Positions 54,432 to 64,000 of a stretch of DNA of 64,000 nt are shown one piece after another; position 1 is the stretch's first letter, and each line of letters begins with the position of its first letter. The DNA is from Curtobacterium sp. VKM Ac-1376. GTDB taxonomy: Bacteria > Actinomycetota > Actinomycetes > Actinomycetales > Microbacteriaceae. Position numbers and translations under genes: made by a program. The stretch spans positions 248,001 through 312,000 of the forward strand of contig NZ_JADKRV010000003.1 in assembly GCF_015351025.1 (NCBI RefSeq), read 5' to 3'. The notes beneath the pieces are model-generated. The model did no database searches, was not told where the DNA came from, and was given only the letters and a program-made list of their open reading frames with translations.

Positions 54432-56204
54432 CTAGACGGCAGCGTCGAGCGCTGCGTCGATACGCCGGAGCGCGGCGGCACGCAGTGCCGGCGTGAACGG
54501 AGCGAGATCTAGGAGGGTCGATGATCCGGTCTGTGCCGCGATGCGGTCGACGACCGGGCCGAGAGCCTCCTCGAGCACGACCCGGGTCTCCGGTCGGCGC
54601 AGGAGCTCTGCGATCGGCGTGCGGACACCGGGACGATCTGCGGGGAACTCCTCGGGCGACGGGAGCGGTTCGAGTGCGGCGAGGTAGCGGTCGTGCTGGG
54701 CTCGGGCGAGCAGGTGGCCCGCGTCCGCAGGACCGGTCGCGGGGAGGCCGAGGCGCTCGTACTGCGACGGCGGCGCATCGTTCGCGCGCATCGCCTCCAG
54801 CAGCAGGCCGATCATCCGGAGCTCGATTTCGTCGTCGAGCAGTGGCCGTTCCTGTTCGGGATCGCGCTCGAGGTCGAACAGCACCGTCCCGAACGACCCC
54901 GGGTCGCCGAACGCCGATCCGGGTACACGCAGCAGGGGCACGTCGCGGGTGAAGTCGAATGCGGGGACGAGCTCGGCTGCGGTGAGTTCCCCGGGTGTGA
55001 AGCGGGAGTTCATGTGGGTCGGCATCAGCGTGTGCTCGTAGAGCGGTTGGTTCTGCTGGTCGGCCGCGGCACGCATGTAGACGTACCGGCCGTCCGTGAC
55101 GTTCACATGGCCGCCGAACGAGCCGAACATCGCGCTGTCGTGCCCTCCCGCAGCCTCGCGGATGACGGGCAGGACCGAGCGGCCCTGCATGCGCTCGGTC
55201 CTGTCGACGCCGAACAGGTCCAGCAGCGTCGGCCCCAGGTCGATCGTCTGCACCAGCTCGTCGCTGGTGGTGCCGGCGACCTTGGACACCGGGTCCCAGA
55301 TGAACAGCGGGGTGTGGATGTTCTCGTCGTACCAGGGCTGGATGTTCTTGCCCCACCATCCGTGCTCACCGAGCAGGAACCCGTGGTCGGTGCACACCAT
55401 CAGGAGGGTGTCCTCCCAGAGGTCTTCCTCGTCGAACCGGTCGAGGATCCGGCCGAGGGACGCGTCGCACATCGACAGCAGTGCCGCGTACTCCTCCCGC
55501 GTCCGCTCGATGATCTCCGGCGCCTCGTCGGTGCGCTTGTAGTCGGGCCAGTCGGTGTTCGACGCACCCGGTTGGTCCAGCGACTCGTAGTGCCGGCGGT
55601 ACTCCCGGTAGGAGAAGTACGGCTCGTGCGGGTCGAAGCACTCGATCTGCACCATCCAGGATTCCTCGCCCCGGTTGGTCGCCATGAACTCCAGTCCCGC
55701 GTCGACCGTGAGGGTCTGCGGGTGGTCGGCCTCGTTCTGCAGGTACTGCCGGTTGATCAGGTCCTGCCGCCAGAGCGCATGCCGGACTCGTCGCGTGCTG
55801 TCCGGGACATCGGGGTCCGCCACGTGACCCTTCCACGCGTCCCCCTCTTGCCCCCGGAAGAACTCGTAGGTGTCGAAGCGGTTGTGGTAGGTCGCGCCGC
55901 CGTCTTCCCAGTAGTGCGGGTGATCCGTGACCAGGTGCGTGTACACGCCGTTCTCGGACAGCAGCTCCGGCACGGAGTCGTCGAAGGGCTCCAGCGGACC
56001 CCAGGAGCGGTGCAGGAAGTTCGGTCGTCCGGTGTGCAGTTCACGACGGGCCGGCATGCACGGCATGCTGCCCGCGTAGCAGTTCTCGAACCGCACCGTG
56101 CGCTGCGCCAGGCGCGCGAAGTTCGGCGCGTGGACCCAGTCGGCGCCGTAGGGCGGGAGGAACTTGCGGTTCAGGCTGTCGAACAGCACCATCACGGCTC
56201 GCAT
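54432..56204 (-). CDS. type I sulfatase (formylglycine-type)
   Basis: 590 residues. The sulfatase signature SMPCMPARRELHTGR has Cys49 as the residue that becomes formylglycine (C-x-P-x-R); metal ligands are expected at FDS (Asp9) and CTDHGFLLGEHGWWGK. Related to arylsulfatases/choline-sulfatase-like enzymes; the substrate is unknown, and no signal peptide is present, so it is cytosolic. It would need a formylglycine-generating enzyme encoded elsewhere. ATG at 56204 lies 6 nt after TACGAT. First gene of an operon with the MFS transporter. Confidence 0.9.
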   Translation of the reverse strand: MRAVMVLFDSLNRKFLPPYGADWVHAPNFARLAQRTVRFENCYAGSMPCMPARRELHTGRPNFLHRSWGPLEPFDDSVPELLSENGVYTHLVTDHPHYWEDGGATYHNRFDTYEFFRGQEGDAWKGHVADPDVPDSTRRVRHALWRQDLINRQYLQNEADHPQTLTVDAGLEFMATNRGEESWMVQIECFDPHEPYFSYREYRRHYESLDQPGASNTDWPDYKRTDEAPEIIERTREEYAALLSMCDASLGRILDRFDEEDLWEDTLLMVCTDHGFLLGEHGWWGKNIQPWYDENIHTPLFIWDPVSKVAGTTSDELVQTIDLGPTLLDLFGVDRTERMQGRSVLPVIREAAGGHDSAMFGSFGGHVNVTDGRYVYMRAAADQQNQPLYEHTLMPTHMNSRFTPGELTAAELVPAFDFTRDVPLLRVPGSAFGDPGSFGTVLFDLERDPEQERPLLDDEIELRMIGLLLEAMRANDAPPSQYERLGLPATGPADAGHLLARAQHDRYLAALEPLPSPEEFPADRPGVRTPIAELLRRPETRVVLEEALGPVVDRIAAQTGSSTLLDLAPFTPALRAAALRRIDAALDAAV

Positions 56205-56210
56205 CTGGCG

Positions 56211-56240
56211 ATCGTAACCTACTGAGTGCTCAGTAGGTTA
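56211..56240 (-). promoter_or_regulatory. operator/promoter of sulfatase-MFS operon
   Basis: A 26-bp palindrome with perfect 12-bp arms, TAACCTACTGAG-TG-CTCAGTAGGTTA (56215-56240), overlaps the -10 box TACGAT (56211-56216 on the minus strand). The size and symmetry fit a TetR-type operator, and a TetR gene lies just upstream, ending at 56278. Confidence 0.75.
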
Positions 56241-56277
56241 GCCGGGTCGCGGAAATGTTCCCCACGGCGAGCACGTC

Positions 56278-56883
56278 TCACCGGCGGTAGGGCTCCAGCA
56301 GGCTCACGAACATGCGCACCGACTCGTGGCGGTTCACCGAACCGGGATTGAGGAGCTGCTGCAGACGCAGACCGTCAGCGAGGCCGATGAGCCACTGACC
56401 GACCGTTGCAACGGTGATCCCGTCAGGGAGCTTCGACGGATCGATGAGCGTCGACAACTCGTCCGCCGCTTCCTGGGCGGCCGAGCGGTAACGCTCCACG
56501 AACCAGTCGTGCGCCGGGTGCTCCTGCGCGATGCTCTCGGCGGAGAGCAGCGCGAACAACTGCACGAGAGCGGGCTGCTCCTCGTTCTGCTCGAGGCGTT
56601 CCAGGTAGGTCTCGAGCCAGTTCCTCCCCGCGCCCCGGAGTGCCTGGTCCGCGTCCTGGTTGCGCGATTCCCGCTCTTGCAACACGGCGATGAGGAGCGC
56701 GTTCTTCGTGCCGAAGTGGTGCAGGAGCCCGGCGGTCGTGATCCCGACCTCGGCAGCCAGGTCGGCGACGCTGACGTTCGTGAACCCGCGCTGGGCGAAC
56801 AGTCGAAGGGCCACGTCCAGGATCTGTCGCCGGCGTTGCTCACCGTGCGGACGTGTCGGCCGACCGGCTGGACCTGAAGGCAA
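56278..56883 (-). CDS. TetR-family regulator of the sulfatase operon
   Basis: 201 residues with a canonical HTH (VSVADLAAEVGITTAGLLHH) and a TetR_C-like ligand-binding part. The TTG at 56883 lies three nt after the stop of the DUF1304 gene, so both are cotranscribed; no better start is available in frame. It likely binds the 26-bp palindrome 38 bp downstream of its stop and represses the sulfatase and MFS genes until an inducer is present. Confidence 0.87.
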   Translation of the reverse strand: MPSGPAGRPTRPHGEQRRRQILDVALRLFAQRGFTNVSVADLAAEVGITTAGLLHHFGTKNALLIAVLQERESRNQDADQALRGAGRNWLETYLERLEQNEEQPALVQLFALLSAESIAQEHPAHDWFVERYRSAAQEAADELSTLIDPSKLPDGITVATVGQWLIGLADGLRLQQLLNPGSVNRHESVRMFVSLLEPYRR

Positions 56884-56886
56884 TTG

Positions 56887-57291
56887 CTAGGCCCCGACGG
56901 TGGAGCCGAGCAGTGCGAAGAGCAGGGCGATGAGGGGCAGGGTGCCCTGCTTGAAGGCCGAGTTGACGTACTTGCGCCCCGTCCCGAGCAGGATCACCGC
57001 AGCGCCGAGCATGCTCGCGGTCGAGAACACCACGAGGGTCCAGCCGCTCACGGTGTTGCCGGCCAGGACGAGCACGACGCCGAGGATCGCGCCGATCGCC
57101 AGGAACAGGTTGTAGAAGCCCTGGTTGAAGGCGAGTGAGCGGGTCGCCACGGCCTCGGTCTCGGTGGCGATGCCGAAGACCCGGCGCGCTCGCGGACTGG
57201 TCCAGATGACCGATTCGAGGAAGAAGATGTACACGTGGACGAGGCCCGCGAGGACCGCACAGACACCCGAGATCACCAGCAGGACCGACAT
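56887..57291 (-). CDS. DUF1304 membrane protein
   Basis: 134 residues with four membrane helices and the family signature AFNQGFYNLFLAIGAI. Function unknown. ATG at 57291 with GAGAAT 6 nt before it. Co-transcribed with the TetR gene. Confidence 0.88.
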   Translation of the reverse strand: MSVLLVISGVCAVLAGLVHVYIFFLESVIWTSPRARRVFGIATETEAVATRSLAFNQGFYNLFLAIGAILGVVLVLAGNTVSGWTLVVFSTASMLGAAVILLGTGRKYVNSAFKQGTLPLIALLFALLGSTVGA

Positions 57292-57297
57292 GTGCTC

Positions 57298-57303
57298 ATT
57301 CTC
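57298..57303 (-). promoter_or_regulatory. -10-like box of DUF1304 gene
   Basis: GAGAAT on the minus strand, 6 nt before the ATG at 57291. Confidence 0.35.
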
Positions 57304-57339
57304 GCAGCAGTGGTCGGGGTTCTGCTGCGCGTCCGTGGG

Positions 57340-57345
57340 TAGGCT
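57340..57345 (+). promoter_or_regulatory. -10 box of chorismate mutase gene
   Basis: TAGGCT, 6 nt before the ATG at 57352; leaderless arrangement, divergent from the DUF1304 promoter. Confidence 0.5.
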
Positions 57346-57351
57346 CGGGGC

Positions 57352-57711
57352 ATGAGCGACGACGTCACCCCGCCCGTGCCCGACGCGACGGCGATCGCCG
57401 AACTCCAGAGCATCCGGCAGAGCATCGACAACATCGACGCCGCCGTGATCCACATGCTCGCCGAGCGTTTCAAGTACACGCAGCGGGTGGGACACCTGAA
57501 GGCCGCATCGGGCATGCCGGCTGCTGATCCCGATCGTGAGCGGATCCAGGTGGCACGGCTCCGGTCGCTCGCCGCCGACTCGCACCTCGACCCCGCTTTC
57601 GCCGAGAAGTTCCTCAACTTCATCGTCGCCGAGGTCATCCACCACCACGAGCGCATCGCGGGTCGCGACGAGATCGCCGGTCCCGACGAGATCGCCGGTC
57701 CCGACGCATGA
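57352..57711 (+). CDS. chorismate mutase (AroQ type)
   Basis: 119 residues, all helical: ELQSIRQSIDNIDAAVIHML, AERFKYTQRVGHLKA and the C-terminal FLNFIVAEVIHHH. Converts chorismate to prephenate. Active-site Arg and Lys are seen in SIRQSID and RVGHLK. Its C-terminus has a short D-E-I-A-G-P duplication. ATGA overlap with the next gene. Confidence 0.9.
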   Translation: MSDDVTPPVPDATAIAELQSIRQSIDNIDAAVIHMLAERFKYTQRVGHLKAASGMPAADPDRERIQVARLRSLAADSHLDPAFAEKFLNFIVAEVIHHHERIAGRDEIAGPDEIAGPDA

Positions 57712-58778
57712 GCGTCGAGCTGCCGACCCTGCTCATCGGGTCGTACACCGCGACGGGCGGCGGCAACGCCACCGGGATCTCGCTGGTCGACGACGGTGTT
57801 GCCCGGACCGTCGCCGTGCTGGACGACCCCTCGTTCCTCGCTGTCTCGGGTGACCGCGTCTACGCCGTGTCCGAGACGACCGACGGCAGGGTCTCCGCGT
57901 TCCGGGTGCAGGGCGGCGCGCTCGAGCACCTGTGGGACGCCCCGTCCGGCGGCGATGCACCGTGCCACGTGCGGGTCGATCCCTCCGGCGCGCTCGTCGT
58001 CACGAACTACGTGTCGGGTACCGTCACGGCGATCTCACTCGCGGCGGCCGAGTCGCACGCCGCCTCGCTGACCGCCAGCGACGGCGTCGTCCTGCACGGT
58101 GACGCCGACCATCGCTCCGTCCCCACCGAAGCGGTCGCCGTCGCGGTGCTGCCGTACGCCACCGGTCCGGATGAGGACCGCCAGGACGCCCCGCACGCCC
58201 ACCAGTCCGTCGCCACTCCGGACGGCACGGTCCTGGTCGCCGACCTCGGCGGCGATGCCCTGCACGAGTTCCGGATCGCCGTCTCTGCCGACGGGGTGCC
58301 GACCATCGAGCCGCTCCGCGTGCACCACGTACCCGCGGGGACCGGCCCGCGGCACATGGCCTGGTTCGAGGGTGACCTCATCGTCGCCGGCGAGCTCGAC
58401 GGCCGCGTGCACCGGCTCCGCCGCGACGAGTCCGAGGCGTTCGTGACGATCGCCGCCGTGCCGGCGTTCGACGGTGCGGTCGGGGAGTCCCTGCTCAGCC
58501 ACATCGAGGTCGACGACGACGGCCGCGTGTACGTCGCCGTTCGGGGGCATGACCTGCTCGTCGTGCTCGACGCGCGCGACGGCGGACTGTCCGTCGTCGG
58601 GTCCGTGCCCTGCGGTGGGGTCTGGCCGCGGCACTTCGTGCGGGTGCCCGGGTACGTCCTGGTGGCGAACCAGATGTCCGACGCCGTCGCCGTGCTGCCG
58701 CTCGACGCCGAGGGCCTGCCCGGCGAAGCCGTCGCCCAGATCCCGGTCGGCACCCCGACCTGCGTCGTCCCGCTCTGA
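57708..58778 (+). CDS. lactonase-family seven-bladed beta-propeller protein
   Basis: 356 residues with repeated beta-blades typical of the 6-phosphogluconolactonase YbhE-like family (LLIGSYTATGGGNATGISLV, GDAPCHVRVDPSGALVVTNY, PHAHQSVATPDGTVLVADLG, GTGPRHMAWF, VWPRHFVRVPGYVLVANQ). Possible lactone hydrolase in sugar-acid or pentose-phosphate metabolism; coupling to chorismate mutase is by overlap only and does not suggest a shared pathway. Confidence 0.85.
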   Translation: MSVELPTLLIGSYTATGGGNATGISLVDDGVARTVAVLDDPSFLAVSGDRVYAVSETTDGRVSAFRVQGGALEHLWDAPSGGDAPCHVRVDPSGALVVTNYVSGTVTAISLAAAESHAASLTASDGVVLHGDADHRSVPTEAVAVAVLPYATGPDEDRQDAPHAHQSVATPDGTVLVADLGGDALHEFRIAVSADGVPTIEPLRVHHVPAGTGPRHMAWFEGDLIVAGELDGRVHRLRRDESEAFVTIAAVPAFDGAVGESLLSHIEVDDDGRVYVAVRGHDLLVVLDARDGGLSVVGSVPCGGVWPRHFVRVPGYVLVANQMSDAVAVLPLDAEGLPGEAVAQIPVGTPTCVVPL

Positions 58779-58785
58779 CGTCGGG

Positions 58786-58835
58786 GTGTTCGCGCCTGCA
58801 TGACGCAGGCGTGTTCGTGCCTGCGTGACGCCGGC
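58786..58835. repeat. 25-bp tandem repeat
   Basis: Two units (58786-58810 and 58811-58835) differing at three positions, plus a partial third and a loose copy at 58955-58971 (GACGCCGGCGTGTTCG). Noncoding, directly after the lactonase stop. Confidence 0.7.
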
Positions 58836-58856
58836 GTGTTCGTGTGACGCCCCGAA

Positions 58857-58896
58857 GTCGTCGAGACGCCACCGAATTCTGCGGCGTCTCGACGAC
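58857..58896. terminator. 14-bp hairpin between convergent genes
   Basis: GTCGTCGAGACGCC and GGCGTCTCGACGAC around a 12-nt loop, between the lactonase gene and the minus-strand dehydrogenase gene. Confidence 0.7.
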
Positions 58897-58985
58897 ACTG
58901 CGGCGTGCGAGCGACACGACGGCGTCTGGACAACGCCGCGACGTCGGGACGGACGAGACGCCGGCGTGTTCGGAGCCGCAGCGCG

Positions 58986-59906
58986 CTAGAACTCGATCAG
59001 GTTCTCGAACGGACGACCCTCTGCCAGCGCGGCGACCTGCTTGCGCATCAGCTCGATCGACCGCGGCACGCTCAGGTCCGTGTTGCCGCCGACGTGCGGC
59101 GTGAGCACGGTGTTCGGCGTGGTCCACAGCGCGTGCCCGGCGGGCAGGGGCTCCGGGTCGGTGACGTCCAGCGCCGCGAACAGGCGCTCCGCCAGCAGCT
59201 CGGCGACCAGGGCGTCGGTGTCGATGACCTTGCCGCGCGCGACGTTCACCACGAGGGCGCCGTCCGGCAGCGCCGCGAGGAGCTCGGCGTCGACCAGGCG
59301 TTCGGTCTCGGCGGTGAGCGGTGCGATGAGCACGAGCACGTCGGTCGTGGGAGCCAGCTCGGGCAGCTCACCGAACGCGTGCACGTGTCGGCCGTCCTGC
59401 TCGCGAGCGGTCCGGGCGACCACGGTCACCTCGGTGCGGAACGCCTCGAACCGAGTGGCGATCGCGGACCCGATCGCGCCGTAGCCGACGACGGTCACCC
59501 GGCGGTCGGCGAGCGATCGGGTCTCGCGGGAGTCCCAGACCCCGTTGGAACGGTCGACCTGGAACGCCGAGATCTCACGGAGCGAGGTCAGCGCGAGGCC
59601 GACCGCGAGCTCGGCGGTCTCGTCGTCGTGGATGCCGCGTCCGTTCGCCAGCTGCGCGTGCCCGGGCACGTGCGGGATCGCGTGCTCGTACCCGGCGCTC
59701 GGCAGCTGCAGCAGCTGGAGCTCCGGCAGGTCGTGCACGAACTGCCAGCGGTGCCGTCCCTCGAAGTAGAACGGCAGGAACGTGATCGCGACGTCGTCCG
59801 GGCGACCGTACGGCGACTCGACGTCCCAGACGTCCAGCTCGATGCCGTCCGGCACGGGTCCGAACCGGTCGACGAGCTCGGCGAAGGGCAGGGTGACGAT
59901 CGGCAT
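58986..59906 (-). CDS. D-isomer-specific 2-hydroxyacid dehydrogenase
   Basis: 306 residues. NAD-binding VTVVGYGAIGSAIATRFEAF, then NVARGKVIDTDAL, active-site Arg (VNVARG), Glu (DVTDPEPLPAGH) and His (LTPHVGGNT). Substrate unknown (phosphoglycerate or hydroxypyruvate class). ATG at 59906, 13 nt behind the purL stop, so it could be the last gene of the purine operon. Confidence 0.88.
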   Translation of the reverse strand: MPIVTLPFAELVDRFGPVPDGIELDVWDVESPYGRPDDVAITFLPFYFEGRHRWQFVHDLPELQLLQLPSAGYEHAIPHVPGHAQLANGRGIHDDETAELAVGLALTSLREISAFQVDRSNGVWDSRETRSLADRRVTVVGYGAIGSAIATRFEAFRTEVTVVARTAREQDGRHVHAFGELPELAPTTDVLVLIAPLTAETERLVDAELLAALPDGALVVNVARGKVIDTDALVAELLAERLFAALDVTDPEPLPAGHALWTTPNTVLTPHVGGNTDLSVPRSIELMRKQVAALAEGRPFENLIEF

Positions 59907-59919
59907 CCGTGCGCCGGGC

Positions 59920-62318
<2,399 letters not shown>

Positions 62319-62322
<4 letters not shown>

Positions 62323-63014
62323 TTGACGAGCGTCGACTCGATCACGGAGGTGAAGAAGGTCAGGCCGTCCGTGCCGGAGGCCATGGCAGCGGGGGTGTCC
62401 GGGCCGAAGCCCGCCTCGGTCGCGTGCTCGGGGTGCGGCATCAGGCCGACGACGTTGCCGCGCTCGTTCGAGACGCCCGCGATGTCGTCGATGGATCCGT
62501 TCGGGTTCACGCCGACGTAACGGAACACGACCTGGCCGTTGTCCTCGATGCGCTTGATCTCGTCGGCGTCCGCCACGAAGCGGCCGTCGGCGTTCTTCAG
62601 CGGGATCGTGATCTCCTGCTCCGCGGTGAACCCGGAGGTCCAGGCGGTCGAGGTGGTCTCGACGCGGAGCTTCTGGTCGCGGCGGATGAACTGCTGGTGC
62701 GCATTGCGCGTGTGTGCGCCGGGCACCAGGCGGGCCTCGGCCAGCATCTGGAAGCCGTTGCAGATGCCGAGCACGGGCATGCCCTTGCCGGCGGCGTCGA
62801 TGACCTCGGACATGATCGGCGCCTTCGCGGCGATCGCACCGGCACGCAGGTAGTCACCGTAGGAGAAGCCACCGGGGAGCACGATGGCGTCGACGCCCTG
62901 CAGGTCGTGGTCGCCGTGCCAGAGGGCTACGGGGTCGGCGCCGGCGAGACGGACCGCGCGCTGGGCGTCGCGGTCGTCGAGCGAGCCCGGGAAGGTGATG
63001 ACGCCGATGCGCAT
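62319..63014 (-). CDS. purQ: FGAM synthase glutaminase subunit PurQ
   Basis: 231 residues from the ATG at 63014 (a GTG at 63023 overlaps the upstream stop but extends past the conserved [10 protein letters not shown] start). Class I glutamine amidotransferase: nucleophile in [10 protein letters not shown], and H-P-E in [10 protein letters not shown]. Supplies ammonia to PurL. Confidence 0.95.
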
Positions 63015-63019
63015 CCGGG

Positions 63020-63487
63020 TCACTGGCCTTCTACGGTCACGGACACGACGTCCTCGATGACCGCGTTGGAGAAGACGTCGGCGGCGATGTCGCGGACCTC
63101 GGCCAGCTTGGCGGGGCGCCCGGTCGGCACGCCCGCCTCGGCCATGATCCGCTTGGCGAAGGCCTTCGAGCCCTCCAGCTGCGCGGCCGCCTTGCCGGGG
63201 CCGAACACCGCGATGCCACGGGTGCGGAGCGGGTCGGCCACGCCGGCGATGAGTGGCGCTTCCGGGCCCACGACCACGAGCTCGATGTCGTTCTCGATCG
63301 CGTACTCGGCGACCAGTGCGCCGTTGGTGGGGTCGAGCGAGACGGTCTCGACGTCGGCGGCGATGCCCGCGTTGCCGGGCGCTGCCGTGATGACGTGACC
63401 GGCCTGCTCAGGGCCGGTCCGTTCAGCGAGGAGGGCCGTGATGATCGCGTGCTCGCGGGCACCGGAACCGAGGACGAGGATTCGCAC
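63020..63487 (-). pseudogene. in-frame purD'-'purS fusion (remnant of both genes)
   Basis: 155 residues. Residues 1 to about 124 are the N-terminal domain of PurD ([70 protein letters not shown]). From about residue 126 to the end it reads [20 protein letters not shown] and VVSVTVEGQ, which is the C-terminus of PurS. PurD is normally ~420 residues and PurS ~80, so about 300 purD and 50 purS codons are missing and neither enzyme is complete. The ATP-grasp part of PurD is lost. The GTG at 63487 lies 6 nt after TAGGGT. The junction is near 63105-63118. Real deletion or assembly error cannot be told from the sequence. Confidence 0.8.
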
Positions 63488-63493
63488 CCGATC

Positions 63494-63499
63494 ACCCTA
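63494..63499 (-). promoter_or_regulatory. -10 box of purine operon
   Basis: TAGGGT on the minus strand, 6 nt before the GTG at 63487. Confidence 0.5.
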
Positions 63500-63532
63500 C
63501 CCAGCCCGACTCGTCGCCCGCGATGCGCGGGC

Positions 63533-63538
63533 TAGCCT
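63533..63538 (+). promoter_or_regulatory. -10 box of SCP-like gene
   Basis: TAGCCT, 6 nt before the ATG at 63545, divergent from the purine promoter across a 57-bp gap. Confidence 0.5.
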
Positions 63539-63544
63539 GTGGAG

Positions 63545-63916
63545 ATGCCACCCAGGAGGATCGAGGACGCCGACGGACGCGCTGCGCTGGCCGCGGTGCG
63601 GCGGGGGGAGACCGCCCGACCGGCCCTTGCGACGGCGGTGCGGTGGACGCTGCAGTGCCTGGCGGACGAAGTGCCGGGCAACAGCGTCGAGGTCCGGGTG
63701 CCGCCGTTCGCCGCCGTCCAGGCGGTCCCGGGCCCTCGGCACACCCGTGGGACGCCGCCGAACGTCGTCGAGACGGACGCGACGACGTGGCTGGCGCTCG
63801 CGAGCGGTGCGCTGACCTGGGCCGAGGCGGTCGCGCAGTCGCGCGTCAGTGCCTCCGGCTCGCGGGCGGACCTGACGGCGTTCCTGCCGGTCCGCCTGCC
63901 AGCACCCGGCAGCTGA
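63545..63916 (+). CDS. sterol-carrier-like (SCP_3-type) actinobacterial protein
   Basis: 123 residues: MPPRRIEDADGRAALAAVRR, VEVRVPPFAAVQAVPGPRHT, and VVETDATTWLALASGALTWA. This small family is conserved beside purF in actinobacteria (from memory); the function is unknown. Start chosen from the -10 spacing; a GTG at 63539 is an alternative. Confidence 0.75.
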   Translation: MPPRRIEDADGRAALAAVRRGETARPALATAVRWTLQCLADEVPGNSVEVRVPPFAAVQAVPGPRHTRGTPPNVVETDATTWLALASGALTWAEAVAQSRVSASGSRADLTAFLPVRLPAPGS

Positions 63917-64000
63917 CCCACGGTCACGCGAATTAGGTAGTCCCTACCGATGCGCGCGCATGAACCGGGTTCCTAAGCTTGAAGTCGCCGGGATTCGGAC
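63917..64000 (+). promoter_or_regulatory. promoter region of next gene (outside window)
   Basis: Contains GGTAG-TCC-CTACC (63939-63951) and an AT-richer stretch with TTCCTAAGCTTGAAG. Probably leads into a gene beyond 64000; nothing coding is visible. Confidence 0.3.

Overview
The window is about 64 kb of very GC-rich chromosomal DNA. It fits a high-GC actinobacterium, most like the family Microbacteriaceae (Curtobacterium or a relative). This placement is an inference from codon usage, the small-subunit PurL/PurQ/PurS type of purine genes, LAxTG-type sorting signals, a DtxR-type iron box, a DosR/DosS-like two-component system, and many starts lying 6-7 nt behind a -10 hexamer (leaderless mRNAs). 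I saw no rRNA, tRNA, CRISPR array, transposase or phage gene.

Layout. 1-2.3 kb (minus strand): a YhgE/Pip membrane protein (cut by the window edge), a degenerate ABC-type ATPase and a TetR regulator, all overlapping. 2.4-6.2 kb: a large secreted subtilase. 6.2-8.9 kb: two small proteins, purA and a low-molecular-weight tyrosine phosphatase. 9-10.3 kb: a NERD-domain protein and a 44-residue ORF. 10.3-18.1 kb: a DevR/DevS-like pair, a universal stress protein, phosphoketolase, acetate kinase and a DoxX protein, with four GGGACC-NN-GGTCCC-like palindromes in their promoter regions. This looks like a local hypoxia/dormancy-type regulon for fermentative ATP supply through acetyl phosphate. 18.2-24.9 kb: CPBP protease with a NarL-type two-component system, a lipoprotein, a TetR regulator, a PP2C/SpoIIE phosphatase and a second CPBP protein.

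25.0-43.2 kb is an exopolysaccharide locus: Wzz/BY-kinase, a BNR-like membrane protein, the priming sugar transferase, four glycosyltransferases, two pyruvyltransferase-type proteins, flippase, polymerase/ligase, a hexapeptide acyltransferase, GDP-fucose synthesis (gmd, fcl) and a DUF4012 protein. The central part (about 28.8-39.3 kb) has clearly lower GC and relaxed codon use; the change falls inside the last part of the priming transferase gene and just before gmd, as expected for a swapped cassette. 43.6-50 kb holds sortase-type surface proteins, VanZ-family genes, a tandem pair of 109-residue proteins of unknown role, an SRAP-domain protein and two related small membrane proteins; two genes here look frameshifted in G/C runs.

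49.9-59.9 kb: Ohr, YchJ, aroE, an iron-siderophore binding lipoprotein behind a DtxR-like box, an MFS transporter plus sulfatase behind a near-perfect 26-bp palindrome, a TetR regulator, DUF1304 protein, chorismate mutase, a lactonase-fold protein and a D-2-hydroxyacid dehydrogenase. 59.9-63.5 kb is purine biosynthesis: purL and purQ are intact, but the gene upstream is an in-frame join of the first ~124 codons of purD to the last ~30 codons of purS, so neither PurD nor PurS is complete here. The window ends with an SCP-like gene. The purD/purS join, the DevR-type regulon and the hairpin repeat family shared by three intergenic sites are the most notable observations.
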